This document shows, piece after piece, positions 21,690 to 32,829 of a DNA stretch of 64,000 nt. This DNA comes from Gnetum montanum. Its lineage: Eukaryota > Streptophyta > Gnetopsida > Gnetales > Gnetaceae. Every line of letters begins with the position of its first letter. Within the stretch, counting starts at the first letter, position 1. The stretch spans positions 16,763 to 80,762 of the forward strand of contig MNCI01030941.1 of NCBI GenBank assembly GCA_015680685.1. The letters are read 5' to 3'. Made by a program: the position numbers and the translations under genes. A model generated the notes under the pieces. That model ran no database searches. It saw only the letters and a list, made by a program, of their open reading frames with translations, and had not been told where the DNA came from.

Positions 21690-23960
21690 TACATGTCTCA
21701 ATCTACCTCCTTATTCCCATCAATGCTCTTTACCACACCAACTTACTTTGTTCACCTGGCCTTAGTGACGTCTACCTTATCATCTCCCTTTATCATACTA
21801 GAGGGATTCTCATTGGGACCCCAAGAAACACAAACCTCTCATATTTATTTTGTCCCCCTCATACCACAAGTTCCAACTCAAACTTCTTTCTCCTTGTTTA
21901 ACCCCCTGTGATGATGACCACACGACCTCTTCCCTCTATGCCAATGTCAATTAAACAAAGTCAAGCCTCATAATTTCCTTCTTAATCAAAAACACAAACA
22001 CCATAGCCCATGGGGATGTTCCAAGGATTGCATCAAGCCTTTCAAATGATCCAAGATCTTAATGAAGAGTTGCAAAAACCCAAGGCCAATACAACTCAGA
22101 TGATCAAGGTTCTAGACTTCTACCAAGATGATCCTATAAGTCCTACTATACCTCAAATAATCGTAGCCATGAGTTTGCCTATTCCAAACTACATCAATTA
22201 AAATGGTAAAGGGAATTCTCACACACATCTAGTTAGCTTTTGATCTGAGTGCCTCTTTTTGCAAGCTTGGCCACATATGATATTGAGAATTTTCCCGATA
22301 TCCCTTAAGAAAAATCTCTAGATTGGTACCAAAGCTTACCTAGAGATTCCATCTCTTTCCTTGATTACTTGATTAACCAGTTTCTCAACTAGTTTAGATA
22401 CATCTTGAAGCCAAATGCCATGTTGGAAAAATTTTTGAAGGTGAAGTAAGGCCACTTGAACTAGTCAAAAGGTTCATTTAGAGACAAAATTCAATGCTCA
22501 ATGAGATTTCAAAGTCTATCTCTAAAATGCACCTCATGGCCATCAACAAGGGAGTTGTAAATGACTTTATCAAGTTAAAGTGTTACTACCTAGAGTCCTA
22601 ATCACTAAGCCAAGTCTTCTCATAAACTAAGAATGTCGAGGAGGAAGCTAAGGCTAGCAACAATCCAACCTATGCGGTATGCCAAAACCAACACACAAAA
22701 AGGAATAGGATAAAAACTAAGTAAGAACATACCATTGTGACTATAGTATCTAAAGATACAAAACTAGTAGAGAGGTAAGGATCACCACCTTGCAACACAT
22801 CTTCTAAGTCATCTCAACCATCCACTTCCTATGCTCTAAATCAACCAAGACCAAAATTTGCATGAAAGGATAGGTTTAAGTACACTAGGTTGCCTCTAAA
22901 GCCCTCTGAGCTTCTAAAATATTTTCTTAAAGAAAAATTTATAAAACATAAGCAACCTTTTAAAGAGGCTTGTAAGAGGCATGATTGTCTTTGTGACATA
23001 GCCAAAGATCCAACAATATGTATCAAAGTACTTCAGACTAGATAGGTATTTTCATTATCATCAAATGGCTAGTCATGACACTAATTTCTACCTAGCATTA
23101 AAGGATGACCTCCAAAAGATGATAGATTGTGGAGAGTTGGTGTTGAATGAGCCTAAGTCTCTAAGAGCCAACAAAAACCCCTATACTATAGCCTCATTCA
23201 CATAAGCCAAATGGCCTAATCCTATGAGGGAACCATTTATCATCAAAGTATCATCACAACCCCAACAAATAAAGCCTCAAGAGCTCTTCATCATATGGAT
23301 ACCACCTCCTCTAACCCCTAATAAGCCTTTCATCATATGTGTCCCTCCTTTAGTGGCTTCAATATCACAATGTAATAAATGAGTTACCAATCCTCCAATG
23401 CCTAAGGAACCATTCATTATCTAGATCCCTCCATCTTCAACAAGTAAGACCACAATAAACCATAACCAAAGGCTTCATATTATGTCCAACAACTCAATGG
23501 TTAATAAGAAACCATCACCACAACATCGATGAAACCTATCACCAAACCAAAAAAATAAGCCCATTGAAGGTAACCCATCTAGATCCATACCAAGATCAAC
23601 TATACCCTTGGACAAGGGGCCCAAGGCACATACATTAAAACCTAAGCTACAAACTCTAGGAAGAATGGAGGAAGCTAAAACCACTATGGCCAAAGGATCA
23701 CATGCTAAGGGAAATAATTTTCTTACAACAATGGAACAAGCCAAATGGTTATTGAAACAAAATAACATGTTACCAAACTTGTATGGCCTAGTCATGACCT
23801 CTTCTACTCATAGAGATGCACTAGCTCAAGTGCTAACTTCTATCCTTATGAGTAAATACATTCCTTCCAATAAAGAATCAATCCACTCTATCATTGAGAA
23901 ATCTTCTCTTAGGGATAAAGGCATCAACCAATGCTCAAATTTTATGATAGTGAGATAAAG
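21690..23960 (+). pseudogene. gag: Degraded gag and gag-protease linker of element D
   Basis: This is a Tat-type capsid relic. A Pro/Thr/Ser-rich beginning (21690-21960) leads to a helical stretch MFQGLHQAFQMIQDLNEE (22013), then PIPNYIN and a gag core at about 22250-22650 (LKEKSLDWYQSLPRDSI-like, LKPNAMLEKFLK). Near 22860-23150 is the linker typical of Tat elements: LPLKPSELLKYFLKEKFIKHKQPF, then YFHYHQMASHDTN..LALKDDLQKMIDCGEL, which replaces a classical zinc knuckle. The segment THRDALAQVLTS...YIPSN at about 23800-23880 precedes the protease, as in other Tat elements. Frames switch several times and stops abound. G carries the same series. Confidence 0.75.
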
Positions 23961-23969
23961 ATTAACTCT

Positions 23970-24445
23970 AGAAATGGATAAGTGATATTCATTCACCTCC
24001 TTATCATCATACCTATTGGTATATATAAATTTCATCATGTTCATGTGGATGATGAGGTGACAACTAATGTGGTATCATTTTCCATTTTTGACAAACTAGG
24101 CTTAATCAAGAACTTCCAAGAAACCACAACCTTAGCACTCAAGTCATTTAATAAATCACAAATAGCAGTGCAAGGTTCTATTTCCTTGGATTTTGTAGCT
24201 AGAAAGTAGTTTTCCACATCCACTTAGTGGTTGAAGAGACACCTAGCTTCAACTTGATCTTAGGAAGGTCATGGTTGGCCAAGCTCCATGTAATATTATC
24301 TTCTATACATCAAGAGATTCACTTACCATATGAGGAAGAGGAAATTTTCATTCATGGAGATAATGTATTACTATCTTTGGTTAATTATGTCAACATTGAT
24401 CTAGGTTTAGAGGTGAAGTTTCAAGAAGAAACTCCTAATACTTAG
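23970..24445 (+). pseudogene. Aspartic protease relic of element D
   Basis: The reading 23982-24209 ends with VSFSIFDKLGLIKNFQETTTLALKSFNKSQ and VQGSISLDFVA, the pattern after a retropepsin active site; the DSGS-type catalytic motif itself, expected near 24040-24070, is replaced by DDEVTTN. A stop and small shift lead to 24227-24445 with FNLILGRSWL, SSIHQEIHLPYEEEE and HGDNVLL. LGRxWL is the family's conserved second-half motif. Compared with E and G this copy has the longest open stretches but has lost the active-site glycine and serine. Confidence 0.75.
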
Positions 24446-24449
24446 ACTA

Positions 24450-27400
24450 GGATCACCAACAACAAAGATAATAATGATGCCAACAATATCAACTCTGTGA
24501 CATGGGATGGTCAATGAAAATGCATGTAGCTTTCCATGTTGAAAAAGAGAGATGGTGAGCATAAGATCATATCAAAGGGAGTCATTGATCTATCAAAGAT
24601 TTTTAAAAAAGTTCACAATAAATGCCTCATCCATCCTATTGTCAATTTTTTGTTCATATTTTTGATATTATATCATGTTTTGTTGCTAATTTTATCATTA
24701 TATGCTCTCTCAAGAGCATCTCCTGCCTACTAGGAAAGTATGGACTATGGCCTACCAAGGCCTAAGATTAGCAACACATGACCCATTAAGGCCTAAAAAT
24801 GGCAACCTTATGGCTTGTTGTGGCTGAAAATTGGTAAAACCATGGTCCACCATGGCCTAAAACTAGAAAAATGTCATAACGTATTTACAATTTAGTTTAC
24901 AACCTTGCCACCTAGTCAATTTCACTTCTTTATTACATTATAATTGTGTAAGTTAGCAAATGCAACCTTATACCATAATCTCAACATGAAACCATGTAAC
25001 ATGCATGAAACCCTCTTTGCCTAATTCATTTACTAAACTAATGATGAATTGATAGTTCAAAGGCAAGAAAGTTTTAGCAATGCTAGGATGGTAGAAGATC
25101 AAAAAAATTAAAAATAAAATTTGAATTTGGGTGGGCCCCACTACATGCCTTCTAAGCGATAGGGTTTCAGGCCTAAAATCCCATGTACACTAGGGTTTAA
25201 CCCTCATGAAGCCTTGAAAATGCTTTTAAATTTAACTCCATGTCAAATTTAGTAGGAATATGTAAATGCAAACAAGTACCAAGCCCTCAAAGAGGCAAGA
25301 ACCCATCATAGAACCTTCTATTTTGGGCAACAATGCAACCCGAGAGCCCATCCATGTTGGCAATTGTTGCTCTAGGGGGATGGAATTCAAAATCATTAAT
25401 CAAACATTAATTCAACTCCAAGATGGATTCACAAAGCCTAAAACCCCAATAGTAGCCTCTAGCAACTCCAAAACCTCATCAAATCCAATTAAAAGTGGCT
25501 AAAATCATGGATTTTAGTGGAGCCATGCTAGTGGGGACATTCCAACCATGTTGTCTAGCATGGTTGAATGGGGTGTGATCATAAAACATCAAAATTAACC
25601 TCCAAGTTGACATATCATAACCTTCACACCTTTCTAGAGCCCTTAGCAGCTGAAAATCAAGCAAAAATAAGTCAAATTTCATGCCAACCCCTTGACCCAT
25701 GCTAAGGAACCCCTCATTGACACTAGCTAGTGTGGGCCAAGTGTGGATGCTTTCAGGATGATCCATAAAATCTCGTAAATGCACCAAAATAACATCAATA
25801 CTCACACCTATGATGCCAAAACCCTATTTGAATCACCAAGGACCACTAAACCCTAAAAATGGACTCAAAAGTAGCAAAACCTTTATCATCCCCACCTTTA
25901 TCCATGCTAGAGCCACACTGACCAACATGGCCCAAAGGGGGATAACCACACAAATCATTCAAAAGGCTTCAAATTTCATAATTTTGGAGCCAAGCCCTAG
26001 CCATTAACACTAGTAGCCTTGTGGGCCCAAAACTTTTCTCGATTGGCTTTCTAAATTCTCCAAAAATGAAAATTTCTTCACAACTATGCTAGAACTACAT
26101 TGGCCAACATAGCTTTAAGAGAAAGGGATGAAAAAAAAATATTCCAATGACCTCTTGGGTTAATAATTTAAAGCCTAGACCATAACCATAGGTACTAGAA
26201 GCCTCAGGGCCCTAAAAACTTAGCTAATTGACCTTCTACATTATCCAAAAATCTATATTTCATCACAACTACACTAGATCCATGTTGGCCATCATTATTC
26301 TATGGGGATGAAGGTTTCAAACATTAGCAAAGCATCCAATTGACTCCATAATAGTCACTGTTAGCCTAAAATCCTAGTAGCAACCTCCGGTAGCTCCAAA
26401 AGGCCCTAAAGCCCACCAAGAAGTCTCAAAAAATCACTTGTCTTGGGTGAACCATGCTTGGGGACACATCAACCACACTAACTAGCATAGTCATAGTGTA
26501 GTTGGTAAGGGTTTAACCACAAAATGTCATAGATAGCCTTCAAGGTTTCATCTCTTGATCTTTACACCTTCCCAAAGTCTTTGGTAACCTTGGGATGCCA
26601 AATGACAATGTAAAACAAGTTAAATCTCATATTAACCCCCTTATCCATGTTGGAAAACCTCTCAATCACATTGGTTAGCCTAGCCCCTATGTAGATGCTA
26701 TGTATAGAGCCAATAAGAAGCCATAAATAGGTCAAATCAGCCTCCAAACTCATCTCTTTATCCTAGGATCCTACCAAAGCCCCTAGAGATATCGAACCCC
26801 TAGAAACTAACTCAAAATGGCTAAAATTCATCATATTCCCTCCATCCATGTTGGTACTACATTGGCTAGTGTAGTCCAAAGGAGGATGACCATATAAACA
26901 CTCAAAAAACCTCCAAAATTAACAATTTTAGGCTAAAACCCTCACCATGAATACTACTAACCTTGGAAACTTGAAAACTTGGTTGATTTGCCACTAAAAC
27001 TCATTAAAATTAAAATTTAGATGCAACCATGCTAGCAGAGGCTAGAGCCATGCTAACCAATGTGGCTCCAGCATTATTGGGGTTTCAAACCAATTTTGCT
27101 AACACCAAAATACTCCAAATAGCCTAAAACTTGTGTGGGGAAGAGTCAAACCTTAAAACCCTAAAGCTTGCTAATAATTTACACTATTGTGACCATCAAA
27201 ATTCCATGTTTTATCCATCCATGCTAGGATTAAACCCCCCCCCCCCCAACTATGCTATCCAATGTAGCTCTGATGCATAAAGGCCTAAAACCTACTTTCT
27301 AGAGCCTATCATGACCTCCAAAGTGATTGGTTTTAATCCCCATAATGTTGCATTACCCTAGGAAGTCAATAGAACATAAATTTCAATCTTGGAAAGCCAT

Positions 27401-28480
27401 AAACTTAATTTTTTCAAGCTCCCATTTTGGGGCCATGCTAACCAACATGAATGGAAATTCTAGGTTGCTTTTAGAGCTTCCAAACATTCAAATTGATACC
27501 AAAATAGACCAAACTTCATCCCTAGTCCATTACACTGACCATACAAGCCACCTAGATCACAAAACTAGCCATAATGAATTTACAAAACTACATTTCCATC
27601 CTATCCATAATCGAACACATCCCATCCACGTTGGCCAACATGGGTCCAGCATGGATGCCTAGAAAAACCTCATTTTTGACCTAAAACAACCTCAAAATAG
27701 CCTTTGTAGGTGCCTAAACTCATATGTCAACTTTGTAGCCTCTTACCATGGCCTGCTAAGGCCTAAAAATAGCAAAATATAACCTTTTTTGATCTACATT
27801 AATCATGTTTTACCACATATTTTCCACCTTGACATAGTGGCCTTGTTCCATTGTGTTTTGTCTTAGTTTGACCTTGTTATGCATCATAGACTTTCATTGT
27901 CATCATTTGGTTGTTAGTTGGTTTCATTCCATGCTATTTGACCTTTGTTTCATCTTATTTTTCTTATATCCTTTCTTATGACCCCTTTTTATCATTCTTT
28001 GACTTTGATTGACATCACTCAAGAGGGTTCAATTGTCATTTGATCTCATTCAACCATCATTTGGACTGCAATTGGCCCATCCTACACCATTTTTCCTTTG
28101 TTTCACCTTTTTTGCCTTAACCTACCTATTAAGATCATTCTTTGACATTGATTTAATGTGTTTTGATCCAACTTTGCTTTATTATTAAAGTATTTTTCAC
28201 TATTTTTACAATATTTTACTACACAATTGTCACTTGATGTGCTTATGTTATGATGTAAGATTAAGCTAGGAGGATACGGGAGCAAATTTGACAAGCCTTA
28301 AAGCCTAAATGGGCCCCTTTCATGATGTTGTTAGACCAAGTTGACCAAAAATATCCAAGCATTAATCCTAAATACCATTCTATCATACACCATTAACATC
28401 CTAAAGTAGCTTGATATTCATTAACCTTGAAGTTGAAAACATCACGAAGGGCCCCTTTGTCAAAGTTCCCTTTTAAGACC
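24450..28480 (+). repeat. Protease-RT spacer of element D, repeat-rich
   Basis: About 4 kb without credible genes. It opens with GGCCTACCAAGGCCTAA words (24745-24870), then from 25000 to 27700 a phrase of the type 'catgctag...acattggccaacatgg...aaaaccctaa' recurs every 250-300 bp with much variation, so it looks like a decayed tandem array. Many short open frames here (for instance 25266-25502, 27327-27662) are by-products of that repeat. The stretch 25000-25200 matches 32870-33060 in C, and the end matches the pre-RT part of C. Confidence 0.55.
27235..27247 (+). repeat. Poly-C run
   Basis: Thirteen C residues in a row within the D spacer, unusual in this AT-rich window and a likely slippage site. 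Confidence 0.95.
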
Positions 28481-28703
28481 AAGATGGTGAGGAGAAAACA
28501 CATGAAACCAAGTTCCTTGCCAAAACTTAGCCCTAATAAAGACAACATGGTACCATTGTTATGCCACATCAAAGCCATCACATAACCCTTAATCACATCT
28601 AACACTTACATGTTTTCTTGTAGTGTTATTTATCATTGTTGAACGATTGCAATGAATGACTAATGTTAACATCTCCAATGGTCTATGACAAGTGAGCTTG
28701 CAT

Positions 28704-28704
<1 letters not shown>

Positions 28705-28752
<48 letters not shown>
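28705..28752 (+). repeat. (CT)n microsatellite in element D
   Basis: About 24 uninterrupted CT units at the position matching the CT tract of E (19136). Confidence 0.97.
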
Positions 28753-28754
<2 letters not shown>

Positions 28755-29439
28755 GTATTTGACACAATGAATGAACTATAGAACATTATAAATTTGATGC
28801 ACATTGCATAGATTCCTCTATGATGTGATAATGGTGACCTATTATGACTTGATCTGCTAGTTGTCTCATGTGGCCTATGCACTTACTTTGTAAAAATATG
28901 TTTTCTTTATCTAGTTTTCTTATTCTCTTGGAGTTGTGCTTATAGGATGAAGCTCAAATATCATCACAAAGGCACAGCTCATTGTAGTATCAAGCTACTA
29001 TGTGAGCTTAACGTGTAAGATTTGGTTAGCTTGTCCCACCATACCATGAGTGCTTGTTTTACATAATTTCCATTACCATTTTTTGAGCCCAACCCTATAG
29101 TCTAATTATGATCTTCCTTACCCTAGATGATAATTATGATGTATGTTTGATATTTAGGCATTGTGATCATTTGACATCTCCTTTTCCATGCTCCATCATC
29201 AAGTCCATTACATGTAACACATCTCATCCAACGAGAAAATCCAAATTAAATTTGGCCTTGGAAAGAGAACCAAATGAAGGTTTCACCCCATAAAAAAAGA
29301 AGAAAGCATATGGACAAAAAGACAAAAAGGACAATGAAGCCCAAAAAGATAAACCAAAGGTTTCAAACATGCAAAGGGAGGAGCCTAATGTTCAAAAATC
29401 ATTAGAGCAAACTTTTGAATCCTTGAGAACATCACCAAG
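28753..29439 (+). other. Replacement segment upstream of the D 3' LTR
   Basis: About 690 bp, counterpart of 19175-19864. It holds a pyrimidine tract ending TTGTGCTTATAG near 28947 and the purine-rich GCAAAGGGAGGAGCCTAATG near 29362-29381 that may have been the polypurine tract. Its last bases (CTTGAGAACATCACCAAG, up to 29439) match the integrase tail of C just before the LTR (37854-37871), so the deletion in D and E ended inside the integrase end. No genes seen. Confidence 0.45.
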
Positions 29440-30265
29440 TGATCAACACTTCAAAGCATAAAGTGTGAGGATCACATCAATTAGTCAACATGTCAATGCC
29501 ATCACCATGATCATGACTGACAACATTTGAAACTCATTTTTAAACTTGTGACTATTTCCCTATAGAAAATAATAGCCCTTACCCAAACTTTATCCCAACA
29601 TCATTAGCACTCTTTGGCATGGTTTGATGCTACTAAATCAAGCATGGAGAGGGAACATTGGTGATGGATCTACAGTGGTGTTTTGTATTCTTTGTCAATA
29701 TCTCTTAGGTCCATTCTCCAAACATCAACAAAGAGGGACTAATGAAACACCACCTAGAAAATGCATGTTACAACTTCTTAGCATTACAACCATATTCTTT
29801 GACAAAACCTAAGGCTAAAGCCTCATTGTAAGATGTGAATATTGTAATCCATGAGATGCGATTTCACATACTTTAACTTTTTGAAGTTGAAAAAGCTTCA
29901 TAAGTTATTATAGCCTCACTTCTTAAGTGGAAAAAGGCCTAACATATCTATATTTGGGCTTTAGAGGGCTCAAAAATACCTCTTGGACTACCAAATTTGG
30001 CATTTTCATGGGTTTTGTAGGGGGTATGACCTTTTCTACACTACAAGCACGAATGCCTAGCATTCAAGGGTTTAACTTCAACATGGTTGTTGTTGCTCCT
30101 ATAGCCCAATGTTGCTCTAGCAACCTCAACATTACTCCTAAAGCTTAGTGTTTCTCCTATAGTGTAGCATTTCTCCTACAATGCTAACATTTCTCCTACA
30201 CCCCAGCATTGCTCCAATAGCCTAACATTGCTCCAGCAATTTTGCATTGCTCTAGTAACCTTAGT
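29440..30265 (+). repeat. Group 2 LTR, 5' part, up to the assembly gap
   Basis: It starts TGATCAACACTTCAAAG and aligns with 19865 and 37872 onward. From about 30030 it becomes an array of CATTGCTCC-type words, paralleled in C at 38490-38890. It runs into the N gap. Confidence 0.75.
30030..30265 (+). repeat. TTGCTCC minisatellite in LTR (first copy)
   Basis: Imperfect repeats of about 20-24 bp, consensus near AACATTGCTCCAATAGCCT, continue into the gap. The assembly break lies inside this array. Confidence 0.8.
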
Positions 30266-30411
30266 NNNNNNNNNNNNNNNNNNNNNNNNNNNNNNNNNNN
30301 NNNNNNNNNNNNNNNNNNNNNNNNNNNNNNNNNNNNNNNNNNNNNNNNNNNNNNNNNNNNNNNNNNNNNNNNNNNNNNNNNNNNNNNNNNNNNNNNNNNN
30401 NNNNNNNNNNN
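30266..30411. other. Assembly gap (146 N)
   Basis: Unsequenced bases. The flanks are parts of one LTR family in opposite orientations, so the sequence across the gap may not be truly contiguous. Confidence 1.
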
Positions 30412-31563
30412 TACAATGGAGTTTTAGCCTTAAGTTTCATGGGGTGAAAGTAATAACACCACAAGGTTACAACATGAATTTTCTTGGTGGTGCTTCATTG
30501 AAAATTACCAAGGTATTCTTGAGGAGAAAGCTGTAACACTTGAAAATTTTGGTTGCTAGAAAACTAAAAATTCCAATGAAATAGCCTAACCTTTAATCCC
30601 AATTACCTCTAAGAAGGAGGATCCAAGGCAACTTGAATGGTCTTATCGATTATCTAGGGACTTAAGGAGTGTAAAAAAAAAAAACAAACTTTTTTACATA
30701 AAATGCAAATTCAACTAAAAGGAAAGCATAGAAATTAATTGTGAAATTAACTTGCACAATGAATGAATTGAGAACATTATTGAAATAATGAAGATTATTC
30801 CAAAGTATGAGTTCAAAGTGTACAAGTTATATGCTTAGATGCATGAAGGAGTTACTTGGATGAAGCTTGAAGCCTATTGAAGCAAGCATTTTGCATGTTG
30901 TAGTTAGTTTCACAATCCAAGTAATTCTTAACTTTCAACATGAAAACTCCTTGGTGGTTTTCAACTTGGATCTATAATGTTGGTGCAAAGGAAGGTAAGG
31001 TATGTTTGAATTTTGGTGTAATAGTACTATGTTAAGAGTCGCCATTGGTCAAGTAGATGCTAGTTTTCTCCAAAATTCTCAAAAATTCCAATGGTTTTTT
31101 GGTGCTAAAGGTTGTGAAATTTTATCCACCTCCAAATGAACCAAAAAGAACCCCTTCAATATGTTTTAAATTTTTTTCATGAATACTGACAAATTGGTAT
31201 AATTTTTAGGTGTATTAGGCCTTTGAGTCCAATTTAGTTTTCGTTTATGATAAGTTTTGATATCCCTAGGCCACCAAAGCATGTTGTTTACCATAAATAG
31301 TAAATGGACTTTTCCAACCATGTTGGCCTCATCCACCAATGCTAGTCTTATGGCAGCAACATTTGGAGTTGTTAGAAAAATGCTGAAATGTTTGAGTAAC
31401 ACTAGCTTCATGAAGAAACCAAACTCCTAACCACTCCAACACTGGCTTTGTGGAATAACGCTAAGAGTAGTGGAAACTATGTTGAGCTTCTAGGAGCAAC
31501 ATTGGAGTTGTAGAAGCAACACTAGGTTGTGGGTGTGATTTTGAGGCTACTAGAGCAATGTTA
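30412..31563 (-). repeat. Inverted group 2 LTR 3' half
   Basis: Reverse-complemented, this follows the C LTR from about 38810 to 39541 and 48211 to 48498: TTGCTCC repeats, then the TTTACTATTTATGGTAAA region, then the AAGGTTGCCTTGGATCC tail, ending CAAGTGTTACA at about 30532. The part 30412-30531 is the post-LTR leader. The open frame 31166-31411 is a by-product of the LTR sequence. The segment is bounded by the 146-N gap and by a single N at 31564. Confidence 0.75.
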
Positions 31564-31564
31564 N

Positions 31565-32076
31565 GTGTTGCCCATGCAACGTAATGTTGCCAATGTAACC
31601 TAGCATTGCACATGTAATCTGGCATTACTCTTTCAGGCTTAATGTTTCTCTTAGAAGGCTAGTGTGGATAAAAGAAGCTAGCATGGGTAAAATTTTCATT
31701 TACTATTTTTGGTAATTGGAATGGTTTTGGTACCTTAGGGATATCAAAATACAGTATACCCAGAAACCATGCTAAATTTAAACACCTACTACACCTACAC
31801 ATGACATTAATCTATCAGCAATCAAGATAGAAATTTGTAATTCAAATTATGGCCATAAAACCTATATAAACCAAGCTTGAGCACCATGAAGTGGTTTTAC
31901 CATTTTGGCATCCAAAGTTTTAGAGAACTTAGCATAGACACAAGCCTTTTGAAGATTTTCTAATATGGAACATACAACCATTTTGACCACTTTTTAACAT
32001 TTTAAGATTATGTGAGATTTTGTGGTAACACTAAGCTATCTAGACATCAAGACTCCTAGTGTGGCCTATGAGAAAG
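31565..32076 (+). repeat. Group 2 LTR piece in forward orientation
   Basis: It begins in TTGC repeats (ATGTTGCC, TAGCATTGC), then TTTACTATTTTTGGTAATTGG and a TATA-like TATATAAA at 31863-31870, aligning with 20750-21060 of the E/D LTR in the same orientation. Confidence 0.65.
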
Positions 32077-32710
32077 AGGATTTGAGGCACCCTAGACAAT
32101 GTTGTTGATAACTCAAGGACTTATGAACTGTAAATGAGATAAATAATTTAAATAAAATGCGGATCGCATTAAAAGGAAAGCACAGAAATTAATCATGGAA
32201 TGAACTTGCACAACAAATGAACTAAACCCTTTATTGAAATAATGAAAAATATTCTAAAGTATGATTTCAAAGTGTACAAATTGCATGCCCAAATACACAA
32301 AGGAGCTGCTTGGATGAAGCTTGAAGCTTGTTGAAGCTAGCAAGTTGCATGCTATAGTTAGCTTCATAATCCAAGTACTTCCCAACTTTCAAAACCAAAA
32401 CTCCTTGGTGGTTTTCAGCCTAGATCTACAATGTTGGTGCAAAGGGAGGTAAGGTTTTTCTTGAAATTTGATGCAATAGTACTACACTAAGAGTCTCCAA
32501 TGCTCAAGTAGATGCCAATTTTCTCCAAAATTCTTACAAGTGTTAATGATTTTTTGGTACTCAAGATTGCACAAGATTGTGAAATTTTCTCCATCCCAAG
32601 GTTGTTTACAATGGCCTTCATCTTCGTCATGGTGATGAACGAAGCAAAAAACCTTCAAAACTCTTCAAAAACCTTGGTAGTAGCATTTCTCTTTGTTGAT
32701 TTTTACTAAG
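32077..32710 (-). repeat. Second inverted group 2 LTR piece
   Basis: This repeats 30620-31135 as a direct repeat about 1.45 kb away and is again reverse-complemented relative to intact LTRs. Shared landmarks are AAAAGGAAAGCA, TGAAGCTTGAAGC and ACTCCTTGGTGGTTTTCA. It ends before spacer sequence of element C. Confidence 0.7.
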
Positions 32711-32829
32711 CAATGTTGAATATTGGTGTGGTTTATGCTCAAAATTACTGCCAAAGCTCTAAATCAGTGCACTACCACTGATGAGAAGGATTATGCAAGT
32801 GGTGTTTGTAAAATTAGTAAGTAAAAAGA

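Larger units (their letters stand above)
19865..30265 (+). mobile_element. Element D: Tat-like, non-autonomous
   Basis: It comprises a 5' LTR (19865-21590), gag (about 21690-23960), protease (about 23970-24445), a spacer with repeats (24450-28480), a CT microsatellite, a replacement segment (28753-29439) and the first part of a 3' LTR (from 29440, entering an assembly gap at 30266). RT, RNase H and integrase are missing, with the same junctions as in E, so both belong to one non-autonomous lineage that would need enzymes from a C-like partner. The protease region is the least damaged part. Confidence 0.65.

Noticed and set aside
25266-27662. Several 60-110 codon ORFs in the D spacer
   Set aside because: They lie in decayed tandem repeats, occur on both strands and share no domain or conserved frame with the matching spacer of C or E.
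30228-30536. Open frames running across the N gap
   Set aside because: They are open only because the Ns are not translated; the flanks are LTR repeat sequence.
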